Counted from the first letter of the stretch, positions 1 to 12,441 are shown. The stretch is 64,000 nt of DNA from Uranotaenia lowii (GCF_029784155.1 NC_073692.1:432431324-432495323), one strand, 5' to 3'. The notes: generated from the letters alone by a model not told the origin. A program made the numbers and translations.

Positions 1-1530
1 AAAAACAAGAGCTCTAATATGGCCCTAGCGAATCTTGTATGACGTTATAATTTAAAAAATATGGAAAATCATAACGAATGTGTTTTTTTACTTCTGTCCA
101 GATGTTTCGGATATCTTTGGAAGCCGTTATTAGATAACTGTAAATTTATTGTACCTACTAATAAAACGTAGTCTCCCAATGCCCTATTTGTAGCTTTAAA
201 CATGGTGGCATTGAACATCAAATTTACAGACTATCCTGTGTGGCATTTTTGAAAAAAGAATAGTGAAACGATGTTCCGAAACTTAAAAGAGATTCTCTTA
301 AATACTCTCATAAGAAATTTTTCACTAAATTATCTAGTTTGAAATTGGAAATGTGATGTGATGGTTTTACCTGTGGATATTGATTTGAAGAAATTATCTT
401 CTAAAAACAGCAATTGAACTGTCAAATTGATACAAGCCATATGGCCGTGCACACGCGATCAATTTATATATCAACAAAAGATAATCCAATTTATTCTAAT
501 GTTGCTTAATGCACAGCACTCTTTCGGTATATTTCTGGTGGTGGAAGAAAATACTTGTCCATAAACTCCGCCATGGTACTGATTTCTAAGTTTTCTTTGA
601 AAATGCTAGGATGCTTTCGTTTTGACGATATCTTTCCTGAAACAATTCCACCATCCACGAACGCTCCCATCCAAATATTTTGTCAATAACACTCCGGGAA
701 ACCACCCCCTCGGTGCTTGATTTCTTTTTGATACACTTGTTTGGTCTGTAATCATCAGCATCACCATCATCATAGGCATCCTTCTAGTCGGCACAACATA
801 AACACAGAACCTCCTTCCATCCTTAACCGGGAAAGGGCTGCCACAACAATAGCCAGACTCACTCTTAGCCAAATCTCGCAAAGTGACTTCGGATTCTCCC
901 CCTTGTTGTCTTCGAATAAAAGATAGATGTTATCAATCTTGTTTTCCCTCGAGGGAAGGAAATGTCACTTATTCCGAGGGGAAAACTAATGGCACTTGCT
1001 AGCTCCCTTTCTCTATGCATGAGAGACTCACTCGACCTAGACGCTTCTCGTAGTAGGCCACTTTTCTTCCATTGACTGGCTGGTGGTAGTCATTGACGCC
1101 ACATGTTTCAATCTCTTCCTAAGGCCTACTTGGATTGGAGAATATGTATCGCCTTTTCGACTGCCAGCAGTCTACGCAAAGTAGGCAAAATTGAGATTTT
1201 ATCAAGGATCATTGCCGGCTGGAATTGGCTTGTGCCGCGAATTAAGCAATTACGAAGCGTGAATTGTGGGTGGGTTTTTAATGGATTTGAAATATGATGA
1301 TGATACGCAACTGGTTGTGGTTTTGAAGGTTATGATACATTCCTGTTGGGATAAAAACTATGAGAACTTCTTTGGATGCTTTTAATGTGAAATTTCATAA
1401 AAAAAATAATTTTATTTGGAAATTGTTTTTTTTATTTAATGGCACATACAATTAAAAAATTTCAATCCTTATATTTATTTTCATTTTTTTGCTTATCAAT
1501 GTCATCCTTATTTTTTTTTCAATTTTTTAA
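1..1530. other. AT-rich stretch without a recognisable gene
   Basis: I see no exon with splice signals and biased codon use. The ORFs here are short and have no recognisable motif. A small perfect palindrome (ccctcgaggg) lies near 950. The stretch 1010-1200 is less AT-rich but shows no protein pattern. Confidence 0.5.
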
Positions 1531-1817
1531 ATTTTTGTCATTTTTGTCATTTTTGTCATTTTTGTCATTTTTGTCATTTTTGTCATTATTGTCATTTTTG
1601 TCATTTTTGTCATTTTTGTCATTTTTGTCATTTTTGCCATTTTTGTCATTTTTGTCATTTTTGTCATTTTTGTCATTTTTGTCATTTTTGTCATTTTTGT
1701 CATTTTTGTCATTTTTGTCATTTTTGTCATTTTTGTCATTTTTGTCATTTTTGTCATTTTTGTCATTTTTGTCATTTTTGTCGTTTTTGTCTTTTTTGTC
1801 ATTTTTGTCATTTTTTT
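1531..1817 (+). repeat. 9-bp minisatellite (atttttgtc)n
   Basis: About 31 head-to-tail copies of the 9-bp unit atttttgtc with scattered variants (cattattgtc near 1585, a gtcg/gtctttt variant near 1785, one c-for-t change near 1635). It is the reverse complement of the unit gacaaaaat that forms a larger array at 59596-60211. Because the unit is a multiple of three, both strands stay open and give low-complexity ORFs (Phe-Leu-Ser and Met-Thr-Lys repeats) that should not be annotated as proteins. Confidence 0.97.
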
Positions 1818-4770
1818 CAAATATGATTTTTAGATTTTTTTCTGAACTCTAATGAATTAAATTTACGCAAAAGATACATCATGGTCCATTGCTCAAGAGA
1901 GTTTGATCTCCCCTGGGACATCAACTCAACCTGTCTCGCCTCATAACTCAACGCGTATTGCCTCACTTCCTTCCCGGAGCAACCCGGAGGAAAACTCCCA
2001 ACGGATAAATCAAATTGACCAGACTCAACGTTCGTTGATGCAAATGTCACCGAGTCCTGCTGCTAGATTTCGTTACACCACTGTCGAGATCATGCGCCTT
2101 TTTCCGAACTGGCTTTCGAAGCAAATCCCTATAAAAAGTCCCTCAGTCAACTGGAATCACACTCAGAACCTCATCAGCAATCGGATATTACTCGTCGTTG
2201 ACTCTCGGATGGCATACTGTTTGCTAGTTCGGATGGCGCGGGAGTACTTCCTACCAATTTGCTGCAAACATCTTTCAAACTAAGTTTTTTCTAAGAGAAA
2301 AAATATTTTTGACCGCTCCTTTGCAAAAGAGAATTCAATTTCCTTGCGAGGGAGTCATTTGATTGTGGAAAACAACTAAAAATTAAAAAGTGTGACATCG
2401 AAATACCTACAGAGTGAACAGATCCGGTACTTCCTTCAGCTAGCAGCGAATCAGAGGGCGCATGTCGCACCGGTGCTCAGCAGGCGGTGACCGTTACGCA
2501 TGGATTATTGTTGGATACTAAAAATGGCTGCCATTCGTTGGATTATTGGGGGGCTTCAATTCTAGTGATGTGGTTTCGTGTTGAATGTTTAAATATGTGA
2601 TTTGGAAAGGAGGTTTTCATATTTGAGATTATAATGAAAGTGTTATAGATTTAAATCCAGAACATTTAAAAAGTAAATCCCAAAAAATATTATGAAAATG
2701 TTATTAAATCTTAATTTTTTCTGGTTTCCAATTTCTCCAGTTGATTTTTTTTTTCATTTCTCAGACAAATTGTTTACAAATATGTTTCAATTGGAGTCGT
2801 GAATTAGAAATGGTTTGTAAACAACTATTGATTAATTATTCATCTGCTGAAGTTGTATCATGATCTGTAAAGTTTAAAATGTTAATTAAAGCATAGAAGC
2901 TAGATGTCTTTAAGTGATCGATATTCGAAAAAAACGCTTTAAAATGTTTGTATTTTGCGGTTTTTTATACATCTTACAAAAAGTTGATTAATTTTTCTTA
3001 TGAAAAAGTATGACTTTTTAAACAAAACTGTGTTCAATTTTTTAAAATTTCTTCCCAGAATCTTGAATTCTCTTGTAATCTATGCATAAACTGCATCATT
3101 TTTAATTGCAATTTTTCGTAAACCTTCTGATTCTGGGCGAGAAATCACAAACGGAATGGAACGGTTGTTTAAAATAAGAAAAAGGGTTTTTTTTAAACAT
3201 CATAACTTTGGTTCTACACCTGGGATGATTAACCCTTCGTTTCATAAAGTTACAAATATGCAACAATTAATTAAAACTGTTCTAAACTTCACATTTAGCT
3301 AAAAAGTAAATTTTTTTTTCAATGGGAATAATATTTATAATTTCAAGATCACGTTCAATTAAAAAAAAATTTTTTAGTGTTTATAGGAACCAAAAAAACC
3401 CACTTGAATCTGAAAAATATGGAATGTGGAAAAAGCCTAATTTTTCAAATTTTTGGCCTAGTGTAATTCATATTGAGAATGTTTTTTCGACTCAAAAAAA
3501 ATATTTTCGTATTCCCACTAAAGTAATTTACATAATAAACAAAATTTGAGATTTTTTTTTTGTTTTTTCTCTGATATAATGGGTTTTCAATAACTGTTGC
3601 AAATATGCAACACCATGCAACGGTAGTACCCTAGCTAGTTATATGGGTTCCATAGTGTGTTTTCGAAACTTGCATCGTTAAACAGTGTATTTGTTTCCCG
3701 ATGACAATGTTTTCGTTATTAATGATTTATTATCATGTTCAGGTCGTATTAAGAGGGGGGGGGATGAGAAAAATTGCCCCCCCCCCCCTGAATAAAGAGG
3801 GCCCCCGAGGTGAAAAAAATAAAAGTTTTGCTCTAAACCGTTATCAAAACTAGAAAAATATTATAAAAAGTTCAAAATTTATCAAACTTTAAACTAGGAC
3901 GGGTCCGAATAATTAACTTATTTAGGATTTGTAATTCAGCGTATGTAAAACACATTATTTTGTTTTTTTTTTACGCGGCCCATTGGTATAACAAATACAT
4001 ATTTTGAATAAAAAAAAAAGTCGGATACCTTCATAACTTGCAAAATAAGCATACACCAATTTTCAAAAGTTCTATATTATTCAACGTGATTCAAACTCAA
4101 GAACGGGGCTTTATCCAGAGAGTTTAAAAATCTAAAAACAAACAACGAATACGCTTTTTTATTTTTCCACTTGAAAATTCAGTACTATCTGCCAACATTC
4201 GATAACCGAGATTTGAAGTATTGTTTTGCCTTTTTTTTTTCTTAGAGATGAATGAATGATTTGATTGAAAATTACAATGCTCATTATTTTTTACTAAAGT
4301 ATGAGCCGTTTCTTATTATCAATCGACGAAAAATGCTCTTTATTTATACTATTCAACCTTTTCCTGGAAGCTCTGGAAGTTGATTTTAAATTGAAACTTT
4401 TTGTTCTCGAATTTAGTTTTATTTTTATTTCTTTTTTATTCTAAAACTGATTTCAAGTTTGAATTCTAATTTTAGAATCATGTTCCAAATTATAATTCTC
4501 ATTCCGAAGAAATCTTTATTGTTCTTTTAATTTTGCCAACAAATGATATTTAATAGTTTAATGTAATTTGTAATTGGATCATTCCTTCAAAACTAAATTG
4601 AGACTTTGCTCTTCAATATCAAGTTTGTTTATTAAAACTGGCATATAGTTATAGTATGATTTAAGATTAAAAATCTTTATCAGAACCAATTTAAATACGT
4701 TTTCGGAATTGATTTGTGTTGATTTGTTCAAGGTTATGTTCAGAAAAGTTGTATAGGTAAAAAGCTTTCC
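1818..4770. other. Intergenic AT-rich stretch with decayed repeats
   Basis: No supported gene. A 127-residue ORF at 1903-2283 (+) has no family motif I recognise and may be old transposon sequence. TTAACCCTTCGTTTCAT at 3229-3245 matches the end of the piggyBac-like miniature element seen at 5571-5730 and 61916-62046, but I could not place its other end. A G-run followed by a C-run lies near 3767-3791. Confidence 0.45.
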
Positions 4771-4775
4771 ATTTT

Positions 4776-5000
4776 GCCGCCGGTCGTGGCCTAGAGGATA
4801 GCGTTCCAGCCATCTAAGCCAGAGTCCATGAGATCGAATCCCGATCACGGTACATATAGTGCTCTTTCCGTGGTCTGGTGGTAAGATGCTAGCCATAAAA
4901 TCCTTGAAAGATGTACGCCTTAGAGTTAAGTAAATTAGATCTCTTCAAAGAAACATGAAGTTTCACTGAGATCCTATATGTGTGTGTTCGTTTTTTTTAG
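4776..5000 (+). mobile_element. tRNA-derived SINE (copy 1)
   Basis: A polymerase III A box (TGGCCTAGAGG, 4787-4797) is followed 33 bases later by a B box-like AGATCGAATCC (4831-4841), the spacing of a tRNA-derived promoter. A second tRNA-like start (TGGTCTGGTGGTAAGATGC, near 4871) follows, so the element may be a composite of two tRNA-like heads. A T-rich tail near 4990 marks the probable end. It lacks the pairing of an intact tRNA, so a functional tRNA gene is unlikely. Exact ends are estimated. Confidence 0.6.
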
Positions 5001-5076
5001 CACCTTCAAGCAAACGTAAGGAATAATTTCCTCAGTAGGTGGTATATTATCGCATAACTACTCCTAGCTAATTTCT

Positions 5077-5422
5077 CGAGAGTCTTTGTAGTCTAGTGGA
5101 TAAGCTGGTGCGAGTCTGGTTCCGATGTGCCAGGCTGGGTTCGATTCCCGGTATCGGCGAGACAACTTTTGGGTTCGAATCCCATAAGAAGCCGACAGGT
5201 AAGATGTGTTTCCTCTTATAACTGATTATATGAATGTTTAACCAGCTGCCAGCTGGCCAGGTATATGCACGGATGCCGGAATACCTCTAAGTAACCTGAT
5301 TGACTCGTTCTTCCAAAATATACCTACATACGAAGCCATGGGGTCGGTCCAAGAATGCATGTGAGCACATACTTAGGCAGAAACTGCGGTGAATTCGTGC
5401 ACCCATGGTGGAAATCAACATA
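5077..5422 (+). mobile_element. tRNA-derived SINE (copy 2) with target-site duplication
   Basis: A box TAGTCTAGTGG (5089-5099) and a perfect B box GGTTCGATTCC (5138-5148) head a body of roughly 345 bp. The direct repeat cataactactcc occurs at 5053-5064 and again at 5423-5434, and the similarity continues imperfectly for about another dozen bases on both sides. This is the target-site duplication expected of LINE-mobilised SINEs. The start is taken just after the longer imperfect repeat. I cannot name the family. Confidence 0.75.
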
Positions 5423-5570
5423 CATAACTACTCCCAGATAAATTCTTAACTTTCCGGTATCCAGAAATCTAGATTTGCGAAGTTCCTGTGCGAAAACTAT
5501 GATTAGTGCAAAAGAAATTAGTAATAAGCATTTATTTCCAGTTGTCGAGTGTGAAGAAAAAAAGGTGTAA

Positions 5571-5730
5571 CCGTTTCATGTTGTTGCATATTTGCAACAA
5601 TTAATATTTTTGCTAAATAACCGAAATATGTGAAAATAATATTTTTTCCTTATTTTTCCCTTCATGTATTCATCATTGCGCACTATTGAGAATTTTTTCG
5701 AGAAAAAATAAAAAATCATGAAATGAAGGG
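5571..5730. mobile_element. piggyBac-like miniature element (MITE)
   Basis: The right end reads catgaaatgaaggg followed by TTAA (5731-5734). The left end, gtaa-ccgtttcatg, is a degenerate version of the same terminus. A CCCTT... terminus next to TTAA is the piggyBac pattern (TTAA target site). A near-identical terminus lies at 61916. No coding capacity, about 160 bp. The internal motif gttgcatatttgcaac is self-complementary. Confidence 0.6.
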
Positions 5731-5734
5731 TTAA

Positions 5735-7310
5735 GGAAGGCTTCATACAGACTTGATGTTGACACATACTAGCTGATTGACTGCTTATATCCATCTTAAT
5801 TGTTTTAATGCTTGCAAAACAGTTCTTTTTTTTTAATTTGTTCATTTGAAACGGCTTCTACCGTAAGTTTTATTGAGCCAAACTCGTGTTTTGTTTTTAC
5901 AATTCGTTATTTAAAATTAGTATTGTTGAAGAAAAAAGAATTAAGAAAAGGGAATAGGAATTTATACACGAAGATCTTTAGATTTAAGGTAAAACTATAA
6001 TTCGAACATGTAATCTAGGTCTACCGCAGCCAGTTCTTGTAAATATCAATTCTTGTGTAGTTTTTTTTACATCTTCTGTTTCAATTCATACATTTTGCAT
6101 TCCCTAATAGCTGGCGTGGATAATCAGAACGAATTCTGCATCGACAATCCGTGATTAATCGAGCCATCAACTTTGTGCAAATTCCTAAAGAATGGTGCTT
6201 GGGATTGGCAGAGCTCTCCTTTTTCTGAACGATCAATAATGGCTCCGGCCACGTCCTAGAAGTCAATTGGGATAAACGAAAAGAGTGTAAAGAGTTAGAT
6301 ACTTTTTGGTTCAACTAGCAACCCCTCGTTCCTATATTTAATAAATGGAGCAATCAAGAGTTATTGCTCACATTTTTGACATGAGATAAGTTTTAATAGT
6401 TACTGAGCTTTGATAACACGAGCTTTTTTACCTAACCGTGATCCCTGTTAATGCATACAAATTCTAAGTTGGCTTACTCCGGTTTGCCTTAAAGAAAAAA
6501 CTGATACGAAGAAACTTTGGTTAACGAAATGGCAATGCTATTAAAATTGCTTTTCAAATTCATTCAATTCAAGCATACTATTTCAGCCACTAAATGTCAG
6601 AGATATAACTAAAATTAATCTCTTAGAAATTTGACTCATGACTGATTGACAGAGCTTAAAATCCTAATTTCAAATCTGGTGATTGATATTGTCCGTGATA
6701 ATAGTACTGTGATAAACGCATCCCTCAAATAAAGTCCTCCCGTGCAACTGCAAACGAAAAGCTAATCCATACACTACCCTCAAGCCTCGTTGAGAGAATG
6801 CACGATTATTTGCTGAATATGCTTAATTATTACTTACACATACACATACATGTTGCATGTTCATAAAATTTTCATATTATCTACTACTATCTTTCTGACC
6901 TGAATTCGAGGAAGAATGACCTTAATGGGTTAAATTCCTATAAAAAAGGAAAAAAAATACTGACCGGATTGACTTACAATATAATATTATAATTATTGAA
7001 ATTACGACTATCCCCCACAAGTTCAACAGAATGATTAATTCAAAACAAAACCAACTGATGGTAATCAAATTCAAAGTCCTCAGTCAAAATCAGGTTTCAG
7101 TTTTTGCTTAGCATGAAAGTTGGTTAAAGTTGAAAATGGTTACCAAATTTACTTCATCCTAGTCATCCTAAAAAAAAGAAAATTGCTACAAAGGAAATCT
7201 TTCACTACTTTAACTCCCACCCAGAAGGAGTTTCAACGAAGAAGCATGGAGTTCAACAGTGTCAACAAACGCACTTAACTTGCGACAAAAGTTGACAAAG
7301 TTTGATATTG
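5735..7310. other. Intergenic stretch, nothing supported
   Basis: AT-rich. The only ORFs are short and carry no motif or splice context, including a 77-codon minus-strand ORF at 6081-6314. No RNA gene or repeat boundary could be recognised. Confidence 0.45.
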
Positions 7311-7318
7311 AGCTAGCG

Positions 7319-8444
7319 TAGGGTTACCATATCCCGTGACACCAAAAAGAGTACATTGAGATCAGTTATCCAAATGTCAGGAGAAACGTGGAACAGTAGA
7401 ACCCTGTTCAACCGAAATCCAGTTTTCAGAGCTCCCGCGTTATCCCAGCCATCAGGTTGACTCAAGATCCTAATATTTAGCGAGTTTTGCGCCCGGATGG
7501 TATGCAAAAGGGTTCTACTTACCGCTGACCCAAGGTAATGGGGGGACAACCTCGGATAAGTGAAACCTCGGATTAAACGAAATACATTGACAAACCCAAT
7601 CCTTTTGCTCTGGTTTTGCATACCATTCAGGCGCATAGCTAGGTTCTTAAATGCATTGAAAATGTATGGAATTTTTCTATTTACCTCGCGTTTCTGGCAA
7701 CTTTAGTCTTTGATGTCAAAAATGTCAATTTTATATCGTTTTTTAGGAACTTAACCCATTTAGTTCATTTTTCCTCAAAATTGAATACTTTAACAATATA
7801 TCGCGATGATAAAACACATTTTTACATGGATTTTGAATGAAAATAGTAGCTCGAATAAGAAGGTTCTTCTGTACATATTTCTTCTGAATCAAAGCAATCG
7901 AAGGATTCCCTTTAATTCAACCACGGTATTTCGTACTATCTGAGGCACCGAGATATTTCAATTCAATCAAAAACTGTTAATGTCTTGGAAGTTATGTGAC
8001 TAACATGACAATTATAAATTTTCTTTTGAAAGCTTCTTGTACTATACCTAAATTTTATACAGATTGTTATAAACTCAAAGGCGCTTTTTACGCTCACTGT
8101 TTATAACGACTAAAAATGCATGATTATTTGAACAAAATGTTAAAGTAATTTGTTGTAAGCTGTATTCCTCTAGTAATTTTTGCACGAGATGTAAATCAAG
8201 TTCATAAAATGGTAAAAATACGTCGGTTTGTCTTTCAACAAAAAAAGAGTACATTTGGTAAAATTTCACAAAAAGAAGAGTACTTCCAATTTTCGATCGA
8301 AAAAGAGAACATCCCAAGTAACACAGATTGTTTTGAAAGACTCTTTAAGCCTCTTATGAAACTTTATCTTGGTCTAGTAGCCTGTTGTAAAACTTTAAAT
8401 GTTACTTGGAATGTACTCTTAAAAGAGTACGTATGGTAACCCTA
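7319..8444. mobile_element. Non-autonomous hAT-like transposon with 8-bp target duplication
   Basis: Terminal inverted repeats TAGGGTTACCATAT (7319-7332) and, on the other strand, TAGGGTTACCATAC (8444-8431) bound a 1126-bp element. The octamer agctagcg is directly repeated just outside both ends (7311-7318 and 8445-8452). An 8-bp duplication with TAGGG-type ends is characteristic of the hAT superfamily. No transposase is present. Motifs resembling aaaagagtac recur inside. A possible nested element with agtagaaccct-type ends lies at about 7394-7521. Confidence 0.8.
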
Positions 8445-8493
8445 AGCTAGCGTTCACTAGATCAAAGTATCAACTGAAATCCATTAGTCGGCT

Positions 8494-8640
8494 AAAGATC
8501 CAGTAGACCTTCTTCATAGATCTGGTGTATGCAAAATCAGTTGTTCCGACTGTGATAAGGTGTACATTGGACAAACCAAAAGGAAACTGAGTGATAGATT
8601 CGAGAAACCCATTACTATAGCTAGATCTGACTCAAAGTAG
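8494..8640 (+). pseudogene. Penelope-like element fragment, GIY-YIG endonuclease
   Basis: An open frame of 48 codons ends at a stop at 8638-8640. It contains the zinc-binding and GIY-YIG start of a Penelope-like endonuclease: GVCKISCSDC followed by YIGQTKRKL, with a downstream Arg-Phe. It differs clearly from the endonuclease of the complete elements at 18-25 kb (CVYCIPCKDC...YVGMTKNQL), so it is a second lineage. Downstream to about 8810 a phrase like LNRDTGPDLI in another frame may be the decayed C-terminus. No reverse transcriptase is left. Confidence 0.75.
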
Positions 8641-8810
8641 AAAATCCTTCCTTCACAGAATCCTAGATCTGCAGGAAATGTTTCGCTGATTCGGTCTTTG
8701 AATAGCGATTCGCTTAAATAAGATGTTGCTGAAAAAATTTAAACTTCAATCAAAAATCCGCTCATCTCTTAAACAGAGACACCGGACCAGATTTGATTGT
8801 TTAAACTTTG

Positions 8811-10544
8811 CCGTAAAATGAAATACAATAATTAACCTGCTCAACAGCTAGACCCAAAAAAACAGACAACGGTACAACTGCCGAGCATTCGGAGGTTTTC
8901 GCTACCCATTAGTAGCTAACCTATCTCTGGTCCGAATTTGTGTGGGATGATGTTTCCAACATTTTATTCAACGTGGCACCCCTCAGATTTGTGACTTTAG
9001 GTGAAAACGACATACTTTCGCTCCTTATGTTCTAAAATATGTTTACAGTATTCTAGAAGGCTCAGAATTCCAGAAATCATAGTTCAAACAATGAAAAACT
9101 AGTTTTTAGAAGATTGTGACGCGTTAGGAATTGACTGTGATGAGTTATTTGCCACTGAATGTGTAATTGTCAGCTGAAACTTTCAAGAGTAATTTTTTCA
9201 CATAATGATTGGTGCAGGGAATGCCACGTTGAATATAAGGACTTTTATTTTTATGAACCAGTCTAATGTACAGAATGCAAAGGTAGGCCAAATTTTTGCT
9301 CGCTTAGAAGTTTATACCTACTTCTAAAGCCAACGGGCTGAATGTGAAAGAGAGCTGCGATTGCTTCGCCTCTTCTCTACACCCCCTTTTTCCGTTGAGG
9401 AGCAAAGGTTCTCAAGAACAATGCCCTATTAGACTGCTTGGTTTTGGTTAAAAACTCATCCGTGATTTTCTGCAGTATTTTTGAGTAATGTTTACAAGAG
9501 TACATTTGAACTTTGAGGGTTTTTTTTTAATATTTTGTACTGAAAAATCATAATCATTATTGTTTCTTCTGTAGAACCGAGCCTGAAAATGGTTTTTAGG
9601 CTAATTTATAAATTCTCTGAAAGAAATTTTCCTCTGAACCACTTTTCTCAAGATCATAACTTCGTATCTTATTGGACCAAAAAGTTTATAGGTCTTTTGG
9701 CTTTGAGAAACAATAAATTCAATTAACACCACTGCTGCGTTCCTTGCAAGGTAGATTGTGGGTTCAAGTCCTTTCGGTAAGCCGTTGTATCTTTTTTGAA
9801 AATATTTACGGCTTATGTTTTTTCTTTGTTTGATACCTCATGTTTCTATAATACTTTCCATCACCCTCGAAAATATATGATTGATTTTTTTTTAACAATT
9901 TATTATAAGTTTTGAAGCCAACAAACACTGCTTCAATGTGCAGAAAAAGAGTTTGTTTGTACCCAATGTGCTGGTTTTAAAAGCGAACAAAAAGAGTCGT
10001 AAATGAGGGAATTCATGTTATTGAAAAATTGTATCTTCTTTGACAATAAGGAGACGATTCTGAAACACAAAATTTTATAGAAATCGGTTGGAATCCAAAT
10101 GAGTTAAAACAGTGCGAATGAGTGAACTCACGTCACAAAATTTGATGTTTTGATCAAAAATTTATGGCAAATATGCTCTGAAAGCTGTTTTGATATATAT
10201 CGAACATAATTTAGTTGATTTTATAACGAGTTCGTTATTTGCATAGTAAAAAATTCACGTCACAAAAGTAATCGAACATAACACAAACAACCAAAAAATT
10301 TTTTTAATCATCAAATTATTTTCATTTTGGATTTGGATCAAATTATTTTCATTTTCATTCCATTGGAAATTTGCGACCGTTTGCTTCCATTTTTTTTATA
10401 TTTTCAAGTAAATTCGTTGATTTCTATAATGAAGCTCAGAAAATTCCGTAAACGCGATTTCACTTTACGGTGGAATGTGTCTTGTGGGGATTGAAAACTA
10501 TTTTTTTATGAGTTAAACAAAGCTGTCGCCAATTTTTTTAAAAG
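8811..10544. other. Intergenic stretch, nothing firm
   Basis: AT-rich with no exon-like ORF. A B-box-like gggttcaagtcc near 9761 has no convincing A box or acceptor stem. No repeat ends were recognised. Confidence 0.4.
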
Positions 10545-10546
10545 TA

Positions 10547-11497
10547 CCGTAAACTGGGGGAACTTTGATCAGCGGGGTAACTTTGATCAACATGAAATTT
10601 TTGAAGATAATCATCATTAACTAAGTATAAAGTTAAAATATCTGAAAACTGTTCACTATGTTTGAAAGCATATGAATTGAGTTACAAGTAAGCTTAATTT
10701 GGTTTTTATTCGAAGATTTTTTATATTACTTAAAATACAATTTTAAAATCTTAAAATATCGGGTTTTTTGAAGGCTCATAAACAAACATCTCTCCTGATC
10801 AAATTTAAGCATTTAGGAGCAAATGGATTGTTTTGTGTGAAAGTTCATCTTTTTTCTTGGTTTAGGTTAAGTTTAAGCGTTATTTTTATGGTCATTTGTT
10901 GAAAATTTTTGAATATTGAAAAAATAACGGTAATTTTCCATGAAAAATCCACGATAGAAAAAATGGCTAAAAACCCTATCAAATGGTTAAGTTTGAAGAA
11001 AAAAAGAAGATGGAAACTGTGTGAGGACTAAGGTAATTGCATGAAGGTAAAATTTTGTTTGTTTTTGAGGCAAAAAAATATTGAGAAATGTTTATAATTT
11101 TTGCCCCTAAATGTATGCAGCAACATTGTCCACCTTTTCAGTATAATTGATTTTTAAAGAAAACGTTGAAAAAGTCAATTGAGTCCACACAAAAAATTAC
11201 TTTTATCGATGTTTTGAGCCTTCTGTGCTAAATGGCATCAAAACAATAAATTTGAAGATGTTGAGACACGTAAAAACCATAGTGATCAAAGTTACCCCGA
11301 AACTCGAAACCTGGTTTTGTAACAAACATTTAATTATGCCCACAAATGTCGTTTGAATTTACTGCAATCAATGATCATGTTTGATACTCCTCACCTCAGT
11401 AAGGGTTTTAAAGCTTTTAGGTATTACGAAAAGGCAACCCCTTCCAAAATATTCAAAAATGAATGAAAAAAGTGATCAAAGTTCCCCCAGTTTACGG
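10547..11497. mobile_element. Mariner-like MITE flanked by TA
   Basis: The left end CCGTAAACTGGGGGAACTTT (10547 on) is mirrored by ...CCCCCAGTTTACGG ending at 11497, and each is bordered by TA (10545-10546, 11498-11499). Subterminal copies of the same message (gggtaactttgatcaa near 10577, tgatcaaagttacccc near 11283) form a second inverted pair inside. No transposase ORF. The TA target suggests Tc1/mariner mobilisation. Confidence 0.8.
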
Positions 11498-11765
11498 TAT
11501 CTAAATCAATGAAGCATTCAGTACAAGATGCAACAAGTCATATTTTAAGCATATTTTACAACAAAATTTGAAAAAAATGCTTCCAAAATTCGAATATTTT
11601 GCTAAAATACTGCTAAATTTTCAAACTAAAAATTGTCCCGTAGTCACTCATATGCTTTCAAATATACATTTTAATAATAGACACACAAGTTATTTCAAAT
11701 TTATTTTAACGTTTTGAGTTCGAATCAGTCACTATATTTTGTCTATCAGCTCTTCTCTAATATTT

Positions 11766-11833
11766 GTTGTAAGCCTACTTGGTTAAATAATTCTACCACG
11801 GTGGTTGGAATCTTTCGATTGCTTTGATTCAGT
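11766..11833 (-). repeat. Copy of a dispersed repeat (gaatcaaagcaatcgaagga family)
   Basis: The reverse complement contains the phrase gaatcaaagcaatcgaa plus an arm ending near aagcctacttgg. The same phrases occur at 16929-17040 and 7884-7925, the latter inside the hAT-like element. Family unknown. Confidence 0.55.
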
Positions 11834-11885
11834 ATCGGCTCTTGTTTTAGTGATATGTCAATATTCAGTAAAATCGATCATTGAT

Positions 11886-12441
11886 GCTTGGTAGGCTGTG
11901 ACCGTCGATGACGGTTTTGTTTTTTTGGCTGGCAAATTTTCAAGTATCTTGAACCATGAATTAAAAAGTTTCAATTTGTGCCTAATAGTTATGAAATGTA
12001 AAGATGAAAGAAATTTGAACACCCGAAGAGTTCATCACAAACAACACGAACATCACGCTAAGAAGTGTTTGAAGTCAGTGCCGGCTGACGATGGATTTTG
12101 GTGAGATTGTTTTATGTTGAAACTTTTCAATCCTATCTGCCAAGTAGGATTCCCTAAATTGTAACCTTCCAGATCCCTTCTGAAACAGCTTTCTGGGTCG
12201 TATGAGTTGTCTGCACCTTAAGAGTTTGTTTCGCTGTTTCAGATCTTACTTACCATGATTACATTGACTTGTCGCGGTGTGCAATATGGTACCATACTGA
12301 TTTACAAAAGCAACACTTGAAATAAGAACTGAATCCAGGTACTTATTTTGGCATCTTGTGTTGGTTATGATTATCAGTTGTACCTCTTGTATCAGCCAAT
12401 GCAAGATGTGTGTAGTCACCCCATGCTATGCTATGCTATGC
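11886..12441 (+). mobile_element. Retroposed fragment with 24-bp target-site duplication and CTATG tail
   Basis: A perfect 24-bp direct repeat (11862-11885 and 12442-12465) brackets 556 bp that ends in tandem atgct/ctatg pentamers (12423-12441). A long duplication plus a short-repeat tail is typical of target-primed insertion of a truncated LINE or a LINE-mobilised SINE. No reverse transcriptase or clear A/B box pair is visible, so the insert is probably a LINE 3' untranslated segment. A 68-codon ORF inside has no motif. Confidence 0.75.

Noticed and set aside
1439..1852. Long Phe-Leu-Ser/Met-Thr-Lys ORFs
   Set aside because: They are the 9-bp minisatellite read in frame; no codon bias or splice context.
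2125..2160. TATA box plus initiator of an LTR promoter
   Set aside because: ctataaaaag is followed by tcagtc at the wrong distance, and no paired LTR was found.
4776..5160. Functional tRNA genes
   Set aside because: A and B boxes are present, but no acceptor-stem pairing or anticodon arm could be formed, and a SINE body with a target duplication follows.
9740..9790. tRNA-like B box gggttcaagtcc
   Set aside because: No A box at the right distance and no cloverleaf.
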